Virus record (IMG/VR): IMGVR_UViG_3300036766_002289
Span: 154,056 to 218,055 of that record
DNA length: 64,000 nt
DNA from: a virus
Direction: 5' to 3' (one strand)
In this document: positions 1 to 7,896 of the stretch, one piece after another
Layout: the number at the start of each line of letters is the position of its first letter
How positions within the stretch are numbered: position 1 is the stretch's first letter
The notes under the pieces: model-generated
Told to the model about the DNA's origin: nothing
What the model saw: only the letters and a program-made list of their open reading frames with translations
Databases searched by the model: none
Translations under genes and position numbers: made by a program

Positions 1-31
1 ATCCGTAGGATTCATGACCAAGGTGGTTCAA

Positions 32-220
32 TTAGTGATCTTCTGAAATAGCGGAAACTGTTTCTAGCTCAGACCTTAAAACAGTTACGTTCTTGTCCGC
101 TTCGATGCCTACGCGGACCTTATTCTTGTTATCAATACGAACGATGATAATCCTTATGTCTTTTTGGCCAGGTTGCTTGATTACGATTGATTCGTCTCTT
201 TTTCGGCTTAATACCAACAT
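32..220 (-). CDS. csrA: CsrA/RsmE-type post-transcriptional regulator
   Basis: 62 aa. The protein opens with the family signature MLVLSRKRDESIVI and has the second signature VRVGIEADKNVTVLRSEL, which contains the RNA-contacting arginine of CsrA (family knowledge). CsrA dimers bind GGA in the loops of mRNA leaders, often over ribosome-binding sites, and block or stabilise messages. Length is normal for the family. The start is preceded on the minus strand by AAAGGA. It is transcribed away from the H1-like gene. A phage copy could retune host mRNA translation; that role is inference. Confidence 0.93.
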   Translation of the reverse strand: MLVLSRKRDESIVIKQPGQKDIRIIIVRIDNKNKVRVGIEADKNVTVLRSELETVSAISEDH

Positions 221-308
221 TTTATTGTGTCCTTTCTTAAACTAAAAGCTCCAACATCTTTACTGGAGTAACTTTAGAAGAATTCTCTAAAAATTTCTTG
301 ATAGGGGC

Positions 309-336
309 TTTACAATCCAGTTTTTCGGGCTAGTAT
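309..336 (+). promoter_or_regulatory. sigma70-like promoter of the H1-like gene
   Basis: TTTACA at 309-314 and TAGTAT at 331-336, 16-bp spacer. The same 22-bp box-to-box offset recurs at seven other places in this window. It leaves a leader of about 95 nt before the start at 436. Confidence 0.65.
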
Positions 337-435
337 AAGATTGTCGGATATGGACGGCAACTGAGTAAGTGATTCAAGGCTCACACGATCAAGTTGCCAT
401 AAGTTACAATGAGCCTTATAGGTTCGGAGATTACT

Positions 436-861
436 ATGAGTCGTTTAGTTGAATTAGCGCAAAAGTTGGTTAAGCTCGAAGCCGAAACCACTTTCGTCAA
501 GGCGGAACTGGTTGCTGCCCTTAGCGCAAATGCTAAGGCGAAGGCCGTTGCTGCCCCTAAGAAGGCTGCAACTCGCAAGAAGGCTGCTAAGCCTGCTGCG
601 GACGCTACTAATGCCCCGCAAGAGGACAAGCCAAAGCGTGTTTCTCTCAAGGATGTGGTTCAGACCATTCTTGGCAAGAGTTCCGAAGGACTGGATTTAG
701 GCGGAATCGTCGCTGAAGTACATGAAATGGTCAAGCGTGGGGAGTACGCCACCAATGCTAAGAGTCTTTCCGCTGTTGTGTCCCAAGCGGTTAACCAACT
801 CAAGCAAGAAGTCAAGATCAAGCATGACCGCGAGAGCAAGAAGTATTCGCTGGCCAACTAA
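436..861 (+). CDS. histone H1-like / winged-helix DNA-binding protein
   Basis: 141 aa. A short N-terminal helix (about residues 1-25) leads into an Ala/Lys-rich linker with repeated KKAA and RKKAAK (about 30-60), then a compact domain (about 70-140) starting RVSLKDVVQTILGKSSEG and ending in a basic strand. This resembles the helix-turn-helix domain found behind H1-like tails in some bacteria. It probably coats or compacts DNA. The start at 436 is chosen because GGAG lies 7 nt upstream; an in-frame ATG at 409 lacks such a site. It has its own promoter and ends at a strong terminator. Exact function is inferred. Confidence 0.75.
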   Translation: MSRLVELAQKLVKLEAETTFVKAELVAALSANAKAKAVAAPKKAATRKKAAKPAADATNAPQEDKPKRVSLKDVVQTILGKSSEGLDLGGIVAEVHEMVKRGEYATNAKSLSAVVSQAVNQLKQEVKIKHDRESKKYSLAN

Positions 862-870
862 GCAAGTTGA

Positions 871-908
871 AAAATAAGCCAGTGGCAAGAATACCACTGG
901 CTTATTTT
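871..908. terminator. bidirectional intrinsic terminator
   Basis: Perfect 15-bp inverted repeat: AAAATAAGCCAGTGG (871-885) and its complement at 894-908, with an 8-nt loop. T-runs follow on both strands, so it can end the plus-strand H1-like gene and the convergent minus-strand operon. Confidence 0.9.
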
Positions 909-1090
909 TCTCCTATCACCTTTTTGAACTTAGTTTCTAACAACAATTCCATATTGCGGATTACAGTCTTGAATGCTGCCGAACAGCCTGGATTATCAAT
1001 GTTTTTTTGATAATTTGTCCAGGTGTTTTTCAAGCAGAACTGCAAAGTCTGATAATCCAAAGGTGATATAACTAATTTTAATGATGGCAT
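902..1090 (-). CDS. small hypothetical protein
   Basis: 62 aa, no recognised domain; basic with several Leu/Lys heptads at the C-terminus. The start lies 3 nt after the stop of the upstream minus-strand gene, so the two are probably co-translated. The stop codon lies inside the terminator stem. Confidence 0.55.
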   Translation of the reverse strand: MPSLKLVISPLDYQTLQFCLKNTWTNYQKNIDNPGCSAAFKTVIRNMELLLETKFKKVIGEK

Positions 1091-1093
1091 AAA

Positions 1094-1612
1094 TTACTCA
1101 GGAAAAAATCCTTCCATAAGAGACTTAGCTTCTGCAATTTTATCTTTCACCGTTTCTCTCGCAACCCCATAGTCCTCAAGTTTAATCGTGGCATAGAAAT
1201 TAGGATTTTTCTTTGAGAAAGTTGCTCCAACAACGATAGTATTTGTTAGTAATGGGTCAATATACATTCTCCAACGTTTGTCGAATGTTCCTGTATATAA
1301 TACACAATCATACCCCAATGGCAATTGATCCATCGGAACTGCGACATATTTCTTAGGGAAGCTAGTCTCAAGTAATTCATTTATATCTGGGGGCATAACC
1401 AACCAAAAGTAGCCTTTAGCTCCCTTTGACACCAAAACATTAGTCGCTTCTCTTAGTTTCGTATAAAGACCTTCATGCTTTGGTTCGCTGAAACAATGCC
1501 AATTAGTTGTTAAATGTGTTCCTGCTTGAGCTAAGATTAAATCTACTAATTGGTGAGTAAAAAACTCATCTTTTGGGCCTTCTATATCTTCTGGCAAATT
1601 AACTCTACGCAT
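1094..1612 (-). CDS. hypothetical protein
   Basis: 172 aa, not recognised. It looks like a globular alpha/beta protein; the segment around residues 110-150 is a run of short strands (YDCVLYTG, MYIDPLLTNTIVVG). GGGAG sits close upstream of the start on the minus strand. Its first 31 nt overlap the end of the homing-type nuclease gene 1582-2250, as if the nuclease gene had landed just in front of it. Confidence 0.65.
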   Translation of the reverse strand: MRRVNLPEDIEGPKDEFFTHQLVDLILAQAGTHLTTNWHCFSEPKHEGLYTKLREATNVLVSKGAKGYFWLVMPPDINELLETSFPKKYVAVPMDQLPLGYDCVLYTGTFDKRWRMYIDPLLTNTIVVGATFSKKNPNFYATIKLEDYGVARETVKDKIAEAKSLMEGFFPE

Positions 1613-2250
1613 TTTTCTCCCTCTTCGTTTAAGTAACTGATTAATTTATCGCACTTTAATTTTATTTCTTTTTTATTGTCCCCTAATTTCCCAAGTAAAG
1701 TATTACATAACTCGCACAATAATCCCCTAATCTGTTTTGTGCGATGACAGTGATCTACCGCTAACGACCGTTTGTTAGTTTTATTTTTACCACAAATGGC
1801 ACAGCCATAATTTTGTTCCTTTAAAATATGATTGTATTCTTCTAAAGTTATTCCATATTTCTTTTGTAGGTCTTTGGATTTCATGCAAGCACGACACGAA
1901 GAGGCAACTTTATCTTTGCAATGATTGTTTAAACTAAAATCTTCTTGTGGTTTTACACTTAAACAATTGGCGCATTTTTTGAATCCATCCTTTAAAAAAG
2001 AACCTTTTTGTTTTAGTTCACGTCGGTAACAGCCGCATGAGCTAGTGCCGTTGCCCAAGTCGGTCAGCATAACATCTTTTGTATTTCCACAAGTGCAAAC
2101 ACAAGTCACATGGTATTTACCTTCACAATGTTTTGATACATTATATTTCCTAAAAGGTTTATTAATTACTTTGAGACGACCGTATGTGCTGCCAATTAGT
2201 ATTTTGTCATATAATAGATTTCTCATACTAACATTATAGTTGGTTTTCAT
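1582..2250 (-). CDS. HNH nuclease, recombination endonuclease VII type
   Basis: 222 aa. The C-terminal half has the Endo VII layout: CAICG zinc pair, the active-site stretch LAVDHCHRTKQIRG and a second Cys pair LCELCN. The N-terminal half carries a CTCG...SCGC zinc module (about residues 45-75) common in phage free-standing HNH nucleases, plus a further Cys cluster. Probably a homing endonuclease that nicks DNA. An alternative start at 2226 is possible; neither has a clear ribosome-binding site. Confidence 0.85.
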   Translation of the reverse strand: MKTNYNVSMRNLLYDKILIGSTYGRLKVINKPFRKYNVSKHCEGKYHVTCVCTCGNTKDVMLTDLGNGTSSCGCYRRELKQKGSFLKDGFKKCANCLSVKPQEDFSLNNHCKDKVASSCRACMKSKDLQKKYGITLEEYNHILKEQNYGCAICGKNKTNKRSLAVDHCHRTKQIRGLLCELCNTLLGKLGDNKKEIKLKCDKLISYLNEEGEKCVELICQKI

Positions 2251-2256
2251 TAAATT

Positions 2257-2820
2257 TTATAAATTTTTACTAGAAAGCATCAGATTTTTAACATTCTTGT
2301 TACAGAAACCGTGAGTGGTTCTGTTTATAAATTCATATACAACACCTGTCAATTCTGAAGGTTTTGTAAAAATCTGAGTAAGCGGTGGGTCTTCACATTT
2401 CAAAGGCTTTTCACTCGTAAATTCAGCATAGCCTTTATCTTTCCACTCTTTCATTTTAGCTTCAACATCTTCAACCTGATAAGCAATATGGTGAACACCC
2501 CCAATCCCACTTCTTGCAGCAACCCATTCCCCAACAATGCTTCCAGGTTCTCCGTCACTAACGAATATTTCAGGTGGTGTATGGTATTCTGGGAGCGAAG
2601 CCATTTGTTGTATAGCTAAGTCATCCCGACATGGCCCTTCAACAGACCACAAAGAATACGCAGTTTTCTCTGGTGGTTCCAGAGCAATGCAATCTGCGTG
2701 AGTTCCGTCATCAAAATCTATGGTAAATTCTTCCTGGATAGTGTATCCTAGTGCGTCGATAAAAAACTGAGCGGTCTTTTTTCTATCGGCAACTCTGTAT
2801 GCAATGTGGTCAAGGCGCAT
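2257..2820 (-). CDS. VOC-superfamily protein resembling 4-hydroxyphenylpyruvate dioxygenase
   Basis: 187 aa. Starts MRLDHIAYRVAD and repeats the pattern at GGVHHIAYQVED, giving two beta-alpha-beta modules. Likely metal ligands are His in each repeat and Glu in VVYEFINR. The tail GFCNKNVKNLMLS recalls the C-terminal helix of HPPD-type enzymes. HPPD itself is about 350 aa, so this is a half-size relative and the substrate cannot be assigned. AAGGAG precedes the start and a TATAAT box lies further upstream on the minus strand. Confidence 0.7.
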   Translation of the reverse strand: MRLDHIAYRVADRKKTAQFFIDALGYTIQEEFTIDFDDGTHADCIALEPPEKTAYSLWSVEGPCRDDLAIQQMASLPEYHTPPEIFVSDGEPGSIVGEWVAARSGIGGVHHIAYQVEDVEAKMKEWKDKGYAEFTSEKPLKCEDPPLTQIFTKPSELTGVVYEFINRTTHGFCNKNVKNLMLSSKNL

Positions 2821-2835
2821 ATATGTTCTCCTTGT

Positions 2836-2841
2836 ATTATA
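2836..2841 (-). promoter_or_regulatory. possible -10 box for the VOC gene
   Basis: TATAAT on the minus strand, about 16 nt before the start codon. The expected -35 position reads CATAAT, which is weak, so this is only a candidate. Confidence 0.35.
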
Positions 2842-2860
2842 CTAGTAATGGATCAAAATT

Positions 2861-3733
2861 ATGAATTTTAAATTAACTACTTTTTTAGGCGTGCCACTTA
2901 GATTAAATCTATTTACTTTACTATTTGTAGCCTATTTGTATTTTTCTACGCCGAGTCAACAAGTCATAGATGGAATGGTAATTCCACATCTTGACATTTT
3001 GGCGGCTGGTGGCTTTTGCATAATGCTATTTTTTGTAATTTTACATGAATATGGACATTGCTGGATGGCACAAAAAGTAGGGTGGAAAGTATATGATGTT
3101 ACGATATATCCTATTGGTGGCATAGCTAGCATGGATTTTAAATATAGCAACCCAATTCAAGAAATTCTTGTGATTGTTGCTGGACCTGCGGTCAACCTAA
3201 TACTAGCTGGAATTTTTTCAGTGTGCCTAATTTCTTCTTATCTGATAAACAAAGATGCGATTATACCCATAATTGTTTTCTTCATGCTTATGGTCATGAA
3301 TTTGTTCATCATGGGATTTAATCTTTTGCCCATTTACCCTATGGATGGTGGCAGGATTCTACGTGCATTACTTGCGTTTAAATTAGGACATAGAAAAGCA
3401 ACTTGGTGGGCAGTTAAAACTGGACAATGTTTAGGTGTTGGTCTCATTATTCTTGCGTTCTGTTTTAGTTATTATATTACTGGCATTATATTAGGATTTA
3501 TTTTAATTCAATCGCAAGCTGAAATCTCTGATTCAAACATTATCGTTGGTTTACAAAATATTCGAATAAATACAGCAAAAATACTAGATAAACCCGAACT
3601 AGCAAAAGCCACTTTACCTGAATTAATCTCAGCCTTGGAAGCTGTGAAAGATGAAGAAACAAAAGAAAAAATACCACTTGATGAATTATTACCGCTACTC
3701 AAGGATTTGCAGGCAGACGGCATAACCATTTGA
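2861..3733 (+). CDS. site-2 protease family (M50) membrane metalloprotease
   Basis: 290 aa with several hydrophobic segments. Zinc motif HEYGH lies in VILHEYGHCWMAQ (about residue 67), and the third ligand motif is in LLPIYPMDGGRILRAL (about 150-165), the usual M50 order. Such proteases cut substrates inside the membrane, for example anti-sigma factors. A C-terminal soluble tail of about 70 aa is Glu/Leu-rich. It lies between the minus-strand block and clpX; whether it serves phage sigma control is unknown. Confidence 0.85.
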   Translation: MNFKLTTFLGVPLRLNLFTLLFVAYLYFSTPSQQVIDGMVIPHLDILAAGGFCIMLFFVILHEYGHCWMAQKVGWKVYDVTIYPIGGIASMDFKYSNPIQEILVIVAGPAVNLILAGIFSVCLISSYLINKDAIIPIIVFFMLMVMNLFIMGFNLLPIYPMDGGRILRALLAFKLGHRKATWWAVKTGQCLGVGLIILAFCFSYYITGIILGFILIQSQAEISDSNIIVGLQNIRINTAKILDKPELAKATLPELISALEAVKDEETKEKIPLDELLPLLKDLQADGITI

Positions 3734-3757
3734 CAATTCAGGATTTCGTAGTATAGT
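3730..3757 (+). promoter_or_regulatory. sigma70-like promoter of clpX
   Basis: TTGACA (3730-3735), 16-bp spacer, TATAGT (3752-3757). The -35 box overlaps the stop of the preceding gene. A G-run follows at the expected start site. Confidence 0.8.
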
Positions 3758-3798
3758 AGACGGGGGAACGTTTAACAATTCAGGCATAAGGAGATTCA

Positions 3799-5103
3799 AT
3801 GGGGACGCGAGGAAAAAGGAAAATTAGTCGTTATTGTGATTTTTGTTCAAGGTCAGAAGATGAGGCAGGACGCTTGGTGGAAGGTCCAGGTGGTCCTAAT
3901 CATGGGAAAATGGAAGGTGAATTTACATCCTACATCTGTGGGAAATGTCTGGATGCCTGTACACGGCTTCTACAAACCAAACCTGTTATCCATACCCCTA
4001 CCAAAATCCCTAATCCAAAAGAATTGGTAGCCAAACTCAATCAACATGTCATCGGCCAAGATCGTGCCAAGAAAGTCTTAGCCGTTGCTGTGTCTAACCA
4101 CTATAAGCGACTGATCGACGAAGATTACGTAAGACAAACTAAGAATTCTTTAGACCCCCTTGATTCCGTCGTTATTGATAAGAGCAATATCCTTATGCTC
4201 GGGCCTACAGGTTGTGGTAAAACCTTATTGTGCCAAACCTTAGCAACCTTACTTGACGTTCCTTTTGCCATTGGTGACGCAACTACTTTGACGGAAGCAG
4301 GTTACGTTGGCGAAGACGTTGAAAACCTGTTGCTTCGTTTGATCCATGCTGCCGATTTTGATATTGAGAAGGCTCAAACTGGCATCATTTATATTGATGA
4401 AATTGATAAGATCGGCAAGACTAGCCAGAATGTCTCTATTACGCGAGATGTTTCTGGTGAAGGTGTTCAGCAAGCCTTACTTAAGATGCTTGAAGGAACA
4501 ATTGCCAACGTACCACCAACTGGTGGCCGTAAGCATCCTGAGCAACAGTACTTGCAAATTGACACTACTAATATCTTATTCATCTGTGGTGGTGCGTTCG
4601 TTGGGCTGGAAGATATTGTGGGGCAAAGACTTGGGAAGAAAAGCATTGGATTCGGTGTTACCCTAGAAGATCATGATTACGATGAGAAAAAGAAGCGTGA
4701 TTGGTTACTGGCTCGCACAACTCCAGATGATTTGATTCATTTTGGGTTAATTCCTGAATTGGTAGGACGTATGCCAGTTATTGCCCCATTGAACGAATTG
4801 AATGAAGAGTCTTTGATTAAGGTTCTTACTGAGCCTAAGAGCGCATTGCTCAAGCAATATGCTAAGTTGTTTCGCTATAACAACGCAAAGCTCGAATTCT
4901 CGGAAGGGGCAATTCGAGAAATTGCAAAAAAAGCTATCAAGCTTAATACTGGTGCCAGAGCATTACGTGGGGTCGTTGAAGACTTAATGCTTGAATGGCA
5001 GTATGAATTGGAAGATGGTAAGGGGCAGACTTACATTGTTACTGAGGAAGTAGTCAAGGGCGAAAAACCTTTGGTGGCCGAAGCAACTAAGGAAGCTGCA
5101 TAG
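3799..5103 (+). CDS. clpX: ATP-dependent Clp protease ATP-binding subunit ClpX
   Basis: 434 aa, full length. Zinc-binding domain with CDFC and CGKC (residues 13-50). Walker A GPTGCGKT near residue 135, pore loop GYVG, Walker B IYIDEID, RKH loop in GGRKHPEQ, and sensor 2 GARALRG. The ClpP-docking IGF tripeptide is present at residues 283-285 (SIGFG). All machine parts known in cellular ClpX are intact, so it should unfold proteins and can probably feed host ClpP. No clpP is seen here. AAGGAG precedes the start. The stop codon UAG is the first base triplet of a repeated 17-nt element. Confidence 0.95.
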   Translation: MGTRGKRKISRYCDFCSRSEDEAGRLVEGPGGPNHGKMEGEFTSYICGKCLDACTRLLQTKPVIHTPTKIPNPKELVAKLNQHVIGQDRAKKVLAVAVSNHYKRLIDEDYVRQTKNSLDPLDSVVIDKSNILMLGPTGCGKTLLCQTLATLLDVPFAIGDATTLTEAGYVGEDVENLLLRLIHAADFDIEKAQTGIIYIDEIDKIGKTSQNVSITRDVSGEGVQQALLKMLEGTIANVPPTGGRKHPEQQYLQIDTTNILFICGGAFVGLEDIVGQRLGKKSIGFGVTLEDHDYDEKKKRDWLLARTTPDDLIHFGLIPELVGRMPVIAPLNELNEESLIKVLTEPKSALLKQYAKLFRYNNAKLEFSEGAIREIAKKAIKLNTGARALRGVVEDLMLEWQYELEDGKGQTYIVTEEVVKGEKPLVAEATKEAA

Positions 5104-5117
5104 CTTAGTTGTACCAG
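5101..5117 (+). repeat. TAGCTTAGTTGTACCAG element, copy 1
   Basis: Exact 17-nt element starting with the UAG stop of clpX. Four more copies lie at 26271, 44794, 45631 and 48186, all at stop codons. Confidence 0.9.
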
Positions 5118-5123
5118 TGAATC

Positions 5124-5229
5124 TTGCATTGGCTTGGGTACAAACGGTTTATGGTATAGGGCGAAAGCCTACCGTTCTAGTGGCTGTAAACGCTAGATAT
5201 TGCACTTAGGCCAATGCAATTTTTATTTT
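5124..5229 (+). ncRNA. structured RNA element between clpX and a phosphoesterase gene
   Basis: A closing helix pairs TTGCATTGGC (5124-5133) perfectly with 5210-5219 and can extend by five more wobble-rich pairs. Inside are two hairpins: ACGGT/ACCGT (5144-5148/5171-5175) capped by GGGC-GAAA-GCCT with a GNRA tetraloop, and CTAGTG/CGCTAG (5177-5182/5191-5196). A T-rich run follows, then the GGAG of the next gene. It could be a riboswitch, an mRNA processing or decay element, or a complex terminator. No known class was recognised. Confidence 0.65.
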
Positions 5230-5239
5230 GGAGTTTACT

Positions 5240-5896
5240 ATGAAGATTTGTGCTATTTCTGACCAGCACGGCAATTTGCCAAAAATTCCTTCTTGCGACC
5301 TTTTCCTTATCGCAGGCGATATTTGTCCAGCCACCAACCATAGTGTAGATTTTCAGGAATATTGGTTAGAAACCCAATTCAAGAATTGGTTAAAGGATGT
5401 TGATGCCAAGGAAAAGGTTTATATCTGCGGCAACCATGATTTCTTTTTCGAGAAAGCTTCAAAAAATAGGATTCAAAAAGCTTTAGAGAAGATTCCTGGT
5501 ATTTACCTTCAAGACTCTAGCACAGAATTTGATGGCTTAAATATTTACGGAACACCTTGGCAACCATACTTTTTCGATTGGGCATTTAACCTTTATGAGA
5601 ATGATTTAAAGAAAAAATGGGAATTAATTCCTAAGAACACTGATGTTCTTATTGTGCATGGTCCGCCTAGCACCTACGGTGATTATGCACCGCGTCCAAA
5701 AGGTAAAGGTGGGGAGCATACAGGTTCGCCTTCTCTACTGGGAAAAATTAAGGAAATTGAGCCGAAGCTCTGCGTTTTCGGTCACATCCACGAGGGACGT
5801 GGAGAGTGGGACTTAGACAAAACTAAGTTGGCCAATGTTACCATCTTAGATGGTAAGTATCAGATGGTTCATGAACCCTGGATTTACAACTTATAA
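5240..5896 (+). CDS. calcineurin-like metallophosphoesterase
   Basis: 218 aa. Metal motifs in order: DQHG (variant of DxH), GDIC, GNHD, VHGPP and GHIHEGRG, as in small bacterial and eukaryotic MPPED-type phosphodiesterases. The substrate is unknown. GGAG 7 nt upstream fixes the start at 5240. It follows the structured RNA, which may control it. Confidence 0.85.
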   Translation: MKICAISDQHGNLPKIPSCDLFLIAGDICPATNHSVDFQEYWLETQFKNWLKDVDAKEKVYICGNHDFFFEKASKNRIQKALEKIPGIYLQDSSTEFDGLNIYGTPWQPYFFDWAFNLYENDLKKKWELIPKNTDVLIVHGPPSTYGDYAPRPKGKGGEHTGSPSLLGKIKEIEPKLCVFGHIHEGRGEWDLDKTKLANVTILDGKYQMVHEPWIYNL

Positions 5897-5897
5897 T

Positions 5898-6209
5898 ATG
5901 CCACTTTTATTTGTCCATGAATGTCATAATACCATTCTCAAAGGATCATTAGTCTCAAAAGCTAATACCTTTCCACGTTATAGAATGTATGATTATCATG
6001 GTAGTCCAGTTTTGAAAGAAGAGAAATCTGGCACTGCCATTTATGGGGAATTATGGTTTGTGCATAACTTTGATGACCTAGATCGGTTTGAGTCAAATAT
6101 TTATAAGCGAGAGTTGATATTTTTAGAAAACCCCTGTGTGTTTGCTTATGCATATCTATTTAACCAGTCTGTTGAAGGGCTGTTAGAACATGGACACCAA
6201 ATTAACTGA
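5898..6209 (+). CDS. gamma-glutamylcyclotransferase (AIG2)-like protein
   Basis: 103 aa. The core pattern AIYGELWFVHNFDDLDRFE and the following Y-x-R (YKREL) match the GGCT/AIG2 fold. The usual first strand with the YGTL loop is altered to FVHECHN, so catalytic ability is uncertain. It starts 1 nt after the previous stop. The 3' end overlaps the sigma factor gene by 20 nt. Confidence 0.65.
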   Translation: MPLLFVHECHNTILKGSLVSKANTFPRYRMYDYHGSPVLKEEKSGTAIYGELWFVHNFDDLDRFESNIYKRELIFLENPCVFAYAYLFNQSVEGLLEHGHQIN

Positions 6210-7017
6210 AAGACAGTTGGAATATATTTGGCATATAAAGGATTTTGATTCCGCTCGTAAAACAAAAATTATAATGGGCGAGATGCCAGATTACGAACTC
6301 TATCTTGCTGCCAAGCAGAAACTTCATAACAGGAAAACTCCTTATGAATATAGCTTCATGAATATAGAACCGCTATTATCGAGGGAACAAGAACAGCACT
6401 TATTCCGTCAGTACAATTACTTAAAGTATAAGTACAAGCAATCTACTGAGGAAGAGATTAAAACGATCTTAGACAAGATTAAGGTTGTCAGAGACATTCT
6501 GACGTATGCTAATACTAGGTTGGTAATTACTGTTCTTAAAAAGCAAAAATATATAGATTTTGAAATTGCTTTGAGTGACGGAATCTATGGCCTCGTTGAT
6601 GCAATTGACTTATTTGATTTCCGTAAAGGTATTAAATTTAGCACTTATGCGTATTGGGCCATTATGAGTAAAATAAGAACTTTTAGTCAAATAGAACTTG
6701 GCGAAAAGATTCACATCACTAGTAATCAGGACATAGCTTTAGAAGATAGTCCAGATGAAGAGTGTAACGACGTTGAGCATAACGAAAATTGCAGGATTGT
6801 TGATGACATTCTTTCTACTCTTGCAGAGCGAGAGAAAATGATAATTACTTATTATTATGGCCTGAAGAATGTACGAAGATTAGGACTGCGAGAAATTAGT
6901 AAACGATTCAAAATTAGCAAAGAAAGAGTGAGGCAGATTAAGGACGCTGGACTCCATAAGCTCAAACTAACGGAGTTAAGAAAATATGAAGAAAAAAGGC
7001 TATCATTACATACTTGA
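6190..7017 (+). CDS. RNA polymerase sigma70-family factor
   Basis: 275 aa. Region 1.2-like segment LSREEQEQHLFRQYNYLKYK-type sequence near residues 60-78, region 2 with DGIYGLVDAIDLFDFRKG and FSTYAYWAIMSKI (about 125-160), and a clear region 4 helix-turn-helix ISKRFKISKERVRQIKDAG (about 235-253). Region 3 is short. It should redirect host RNA polymerase. The wording of region 1.2 resembles planctomycete sigma factors (weak host hint). The 3' end overlaps the next gene by 32 nt. Confidence 0.92.
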   Translation: MDTKLTERQLEYIWHIKDFDSARKTKIIMGEMPDYELYLAAKQKLHNRKTPYEYSFMNIEPLLSREQEQHLFRQYNYLKYKYKQSTEEEIKTILDKIKVVRDILTYANTRLVITVLKKQKYIDFEIALSDGIYGLVDAIDLFDFRKGIKFSTYAYWAIMSKIRTFSQIELGEKIHITSNQDIALEDSPDEECNDVEHNENCRIVDDILSTLAEREKMIITYYYGLKNVRRLGLREISKRFKISKERVRQIKDAGLHKLKLTELRKYEEKRLSLHT

Positions 7018-7771
7018 AAGTCCGCAATATCAGAACTGTGAAGTGCTTAATCCAGATGGGCACCTCATGTTCCGTTGTTCATACAAAAAAGCCAATTGGT
7101 ACCTCGAAAGAAATCTAGCCGTCAAGTTGAAGGATGAACCATTAGTTGTCAAATTGCTATTTACTCCTAATGGTAATGGGCATATTGGCGACCCATATCA
7201 TTTACAAGTAATGCAGAATAAATGCGCAGTATGTGGGAATGCTGAGGATTTAACTAGGCATCATATAGTTCCCTATTGTTATAGGCGATACTTCCCAGAT
7301 GAAATCAAGAATCATCGTGCTTATGATGTGATGGCAATGTGTACTAATTGTCACCATGCTTATGAAACTCAAGCGGAGTGTCTTAAAAAAGAAATTGGAG
7401 AAGAATATGGGATGCCAGTTGGCGGCATGGGTGCCAAATATGACAAGAAATCTGCTGGGGCTAAAACGGCGGCACATGCAATTTTACAACATGCATCAAA
7501 GATGCCCCCTGCAAGATTAGAGGAACTATATGAACGTGTGCGTGTTCATTTAGGAAGGGAGGCAACCATAGACGACTTACAACAATTAACTAATAAAAAC
7601 TTACATGATTTTAGAGACTATGTACATCATGGCAAGTATGTAGTGAGCAAAATTCCCACCGATGGGATTGAAGAATTTATCAGAAGGTGGCGTAAGCATT
7701 TTTTGGAAACTATGCAACCAAGGTTCATGCCAAATAATTGGACGGTAGAGCGTTCAGTTTGGCATAAGTAG
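6986..7771 (+). CDS. HNH-domain protein resembling the EXD2 C-terminal domain
   Basis: 261 aa. Zinc/HNH core: CAVCG, then LTRHHIVPYCYRRYFP, then MAMCTNCHHAYE (about residues 75-130). The C-terminal block IRRWRKHFLETMQPRFMP is like the tail of eukaryotic EXD2 nucleases. No 3'-5' exonuclease domain is present. This family seems to be a host-type nuclease domain rather than a standard homing enzyme; activity is not proven. The gene ends in UAG. Confidence 0.7.
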   Translation: MKKKGYHYILESPQYQNCEVLNPDGHLMFRCSYKKANWYLERNLAVKLKDEPLVVKLLFTPNGNGHIGDPYHLQVMQNKCAVCGNAEDLTRHHIVPYCYRRYFPDEIKNHRAYDVMAMCTNCHHAYETQAECLKKEIGEEYGMPVGGMGAKYDKKSAGAKTAAHAILQHASKMPPARLEELYERVRVHLGREATIDDLQQLTNKNLHDFRDYVHHGKYVVSKIPTDGIEEFIRRWRKHFLETMQPRFMPNNWTVERSVWHK

Positions 7772-7776
7772 GCTAC

Positions 7777-7804
7777 TTTACATTGTCAGAATTCGTGGTA
7801 TACT
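7777..7804 (+). promoter_or_regulatory. sigma70-like promoter of the PARP gene
   Basis: TTTACA (7777-7782), 16-bp spacer, TATACT (7799-7804). A leader of about 85 nt without a clear fold follows, ending in AGGTGA before the start codon. Confidence 0.75.
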
Positions 7805-7896
7805 AAGGGAGATGCCAAATAATTTTAGGAATTAACTTAACTTAAACTAAGAATTTTACGATTTAACTAATAACGATTATTAACAGGTGAAATACA

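Noticed and set aside
381-650. Ala-rich minus-strand frame
   Set aside because: It is the shadow of the Ala/Lys-rich linker of the H1-like gene.
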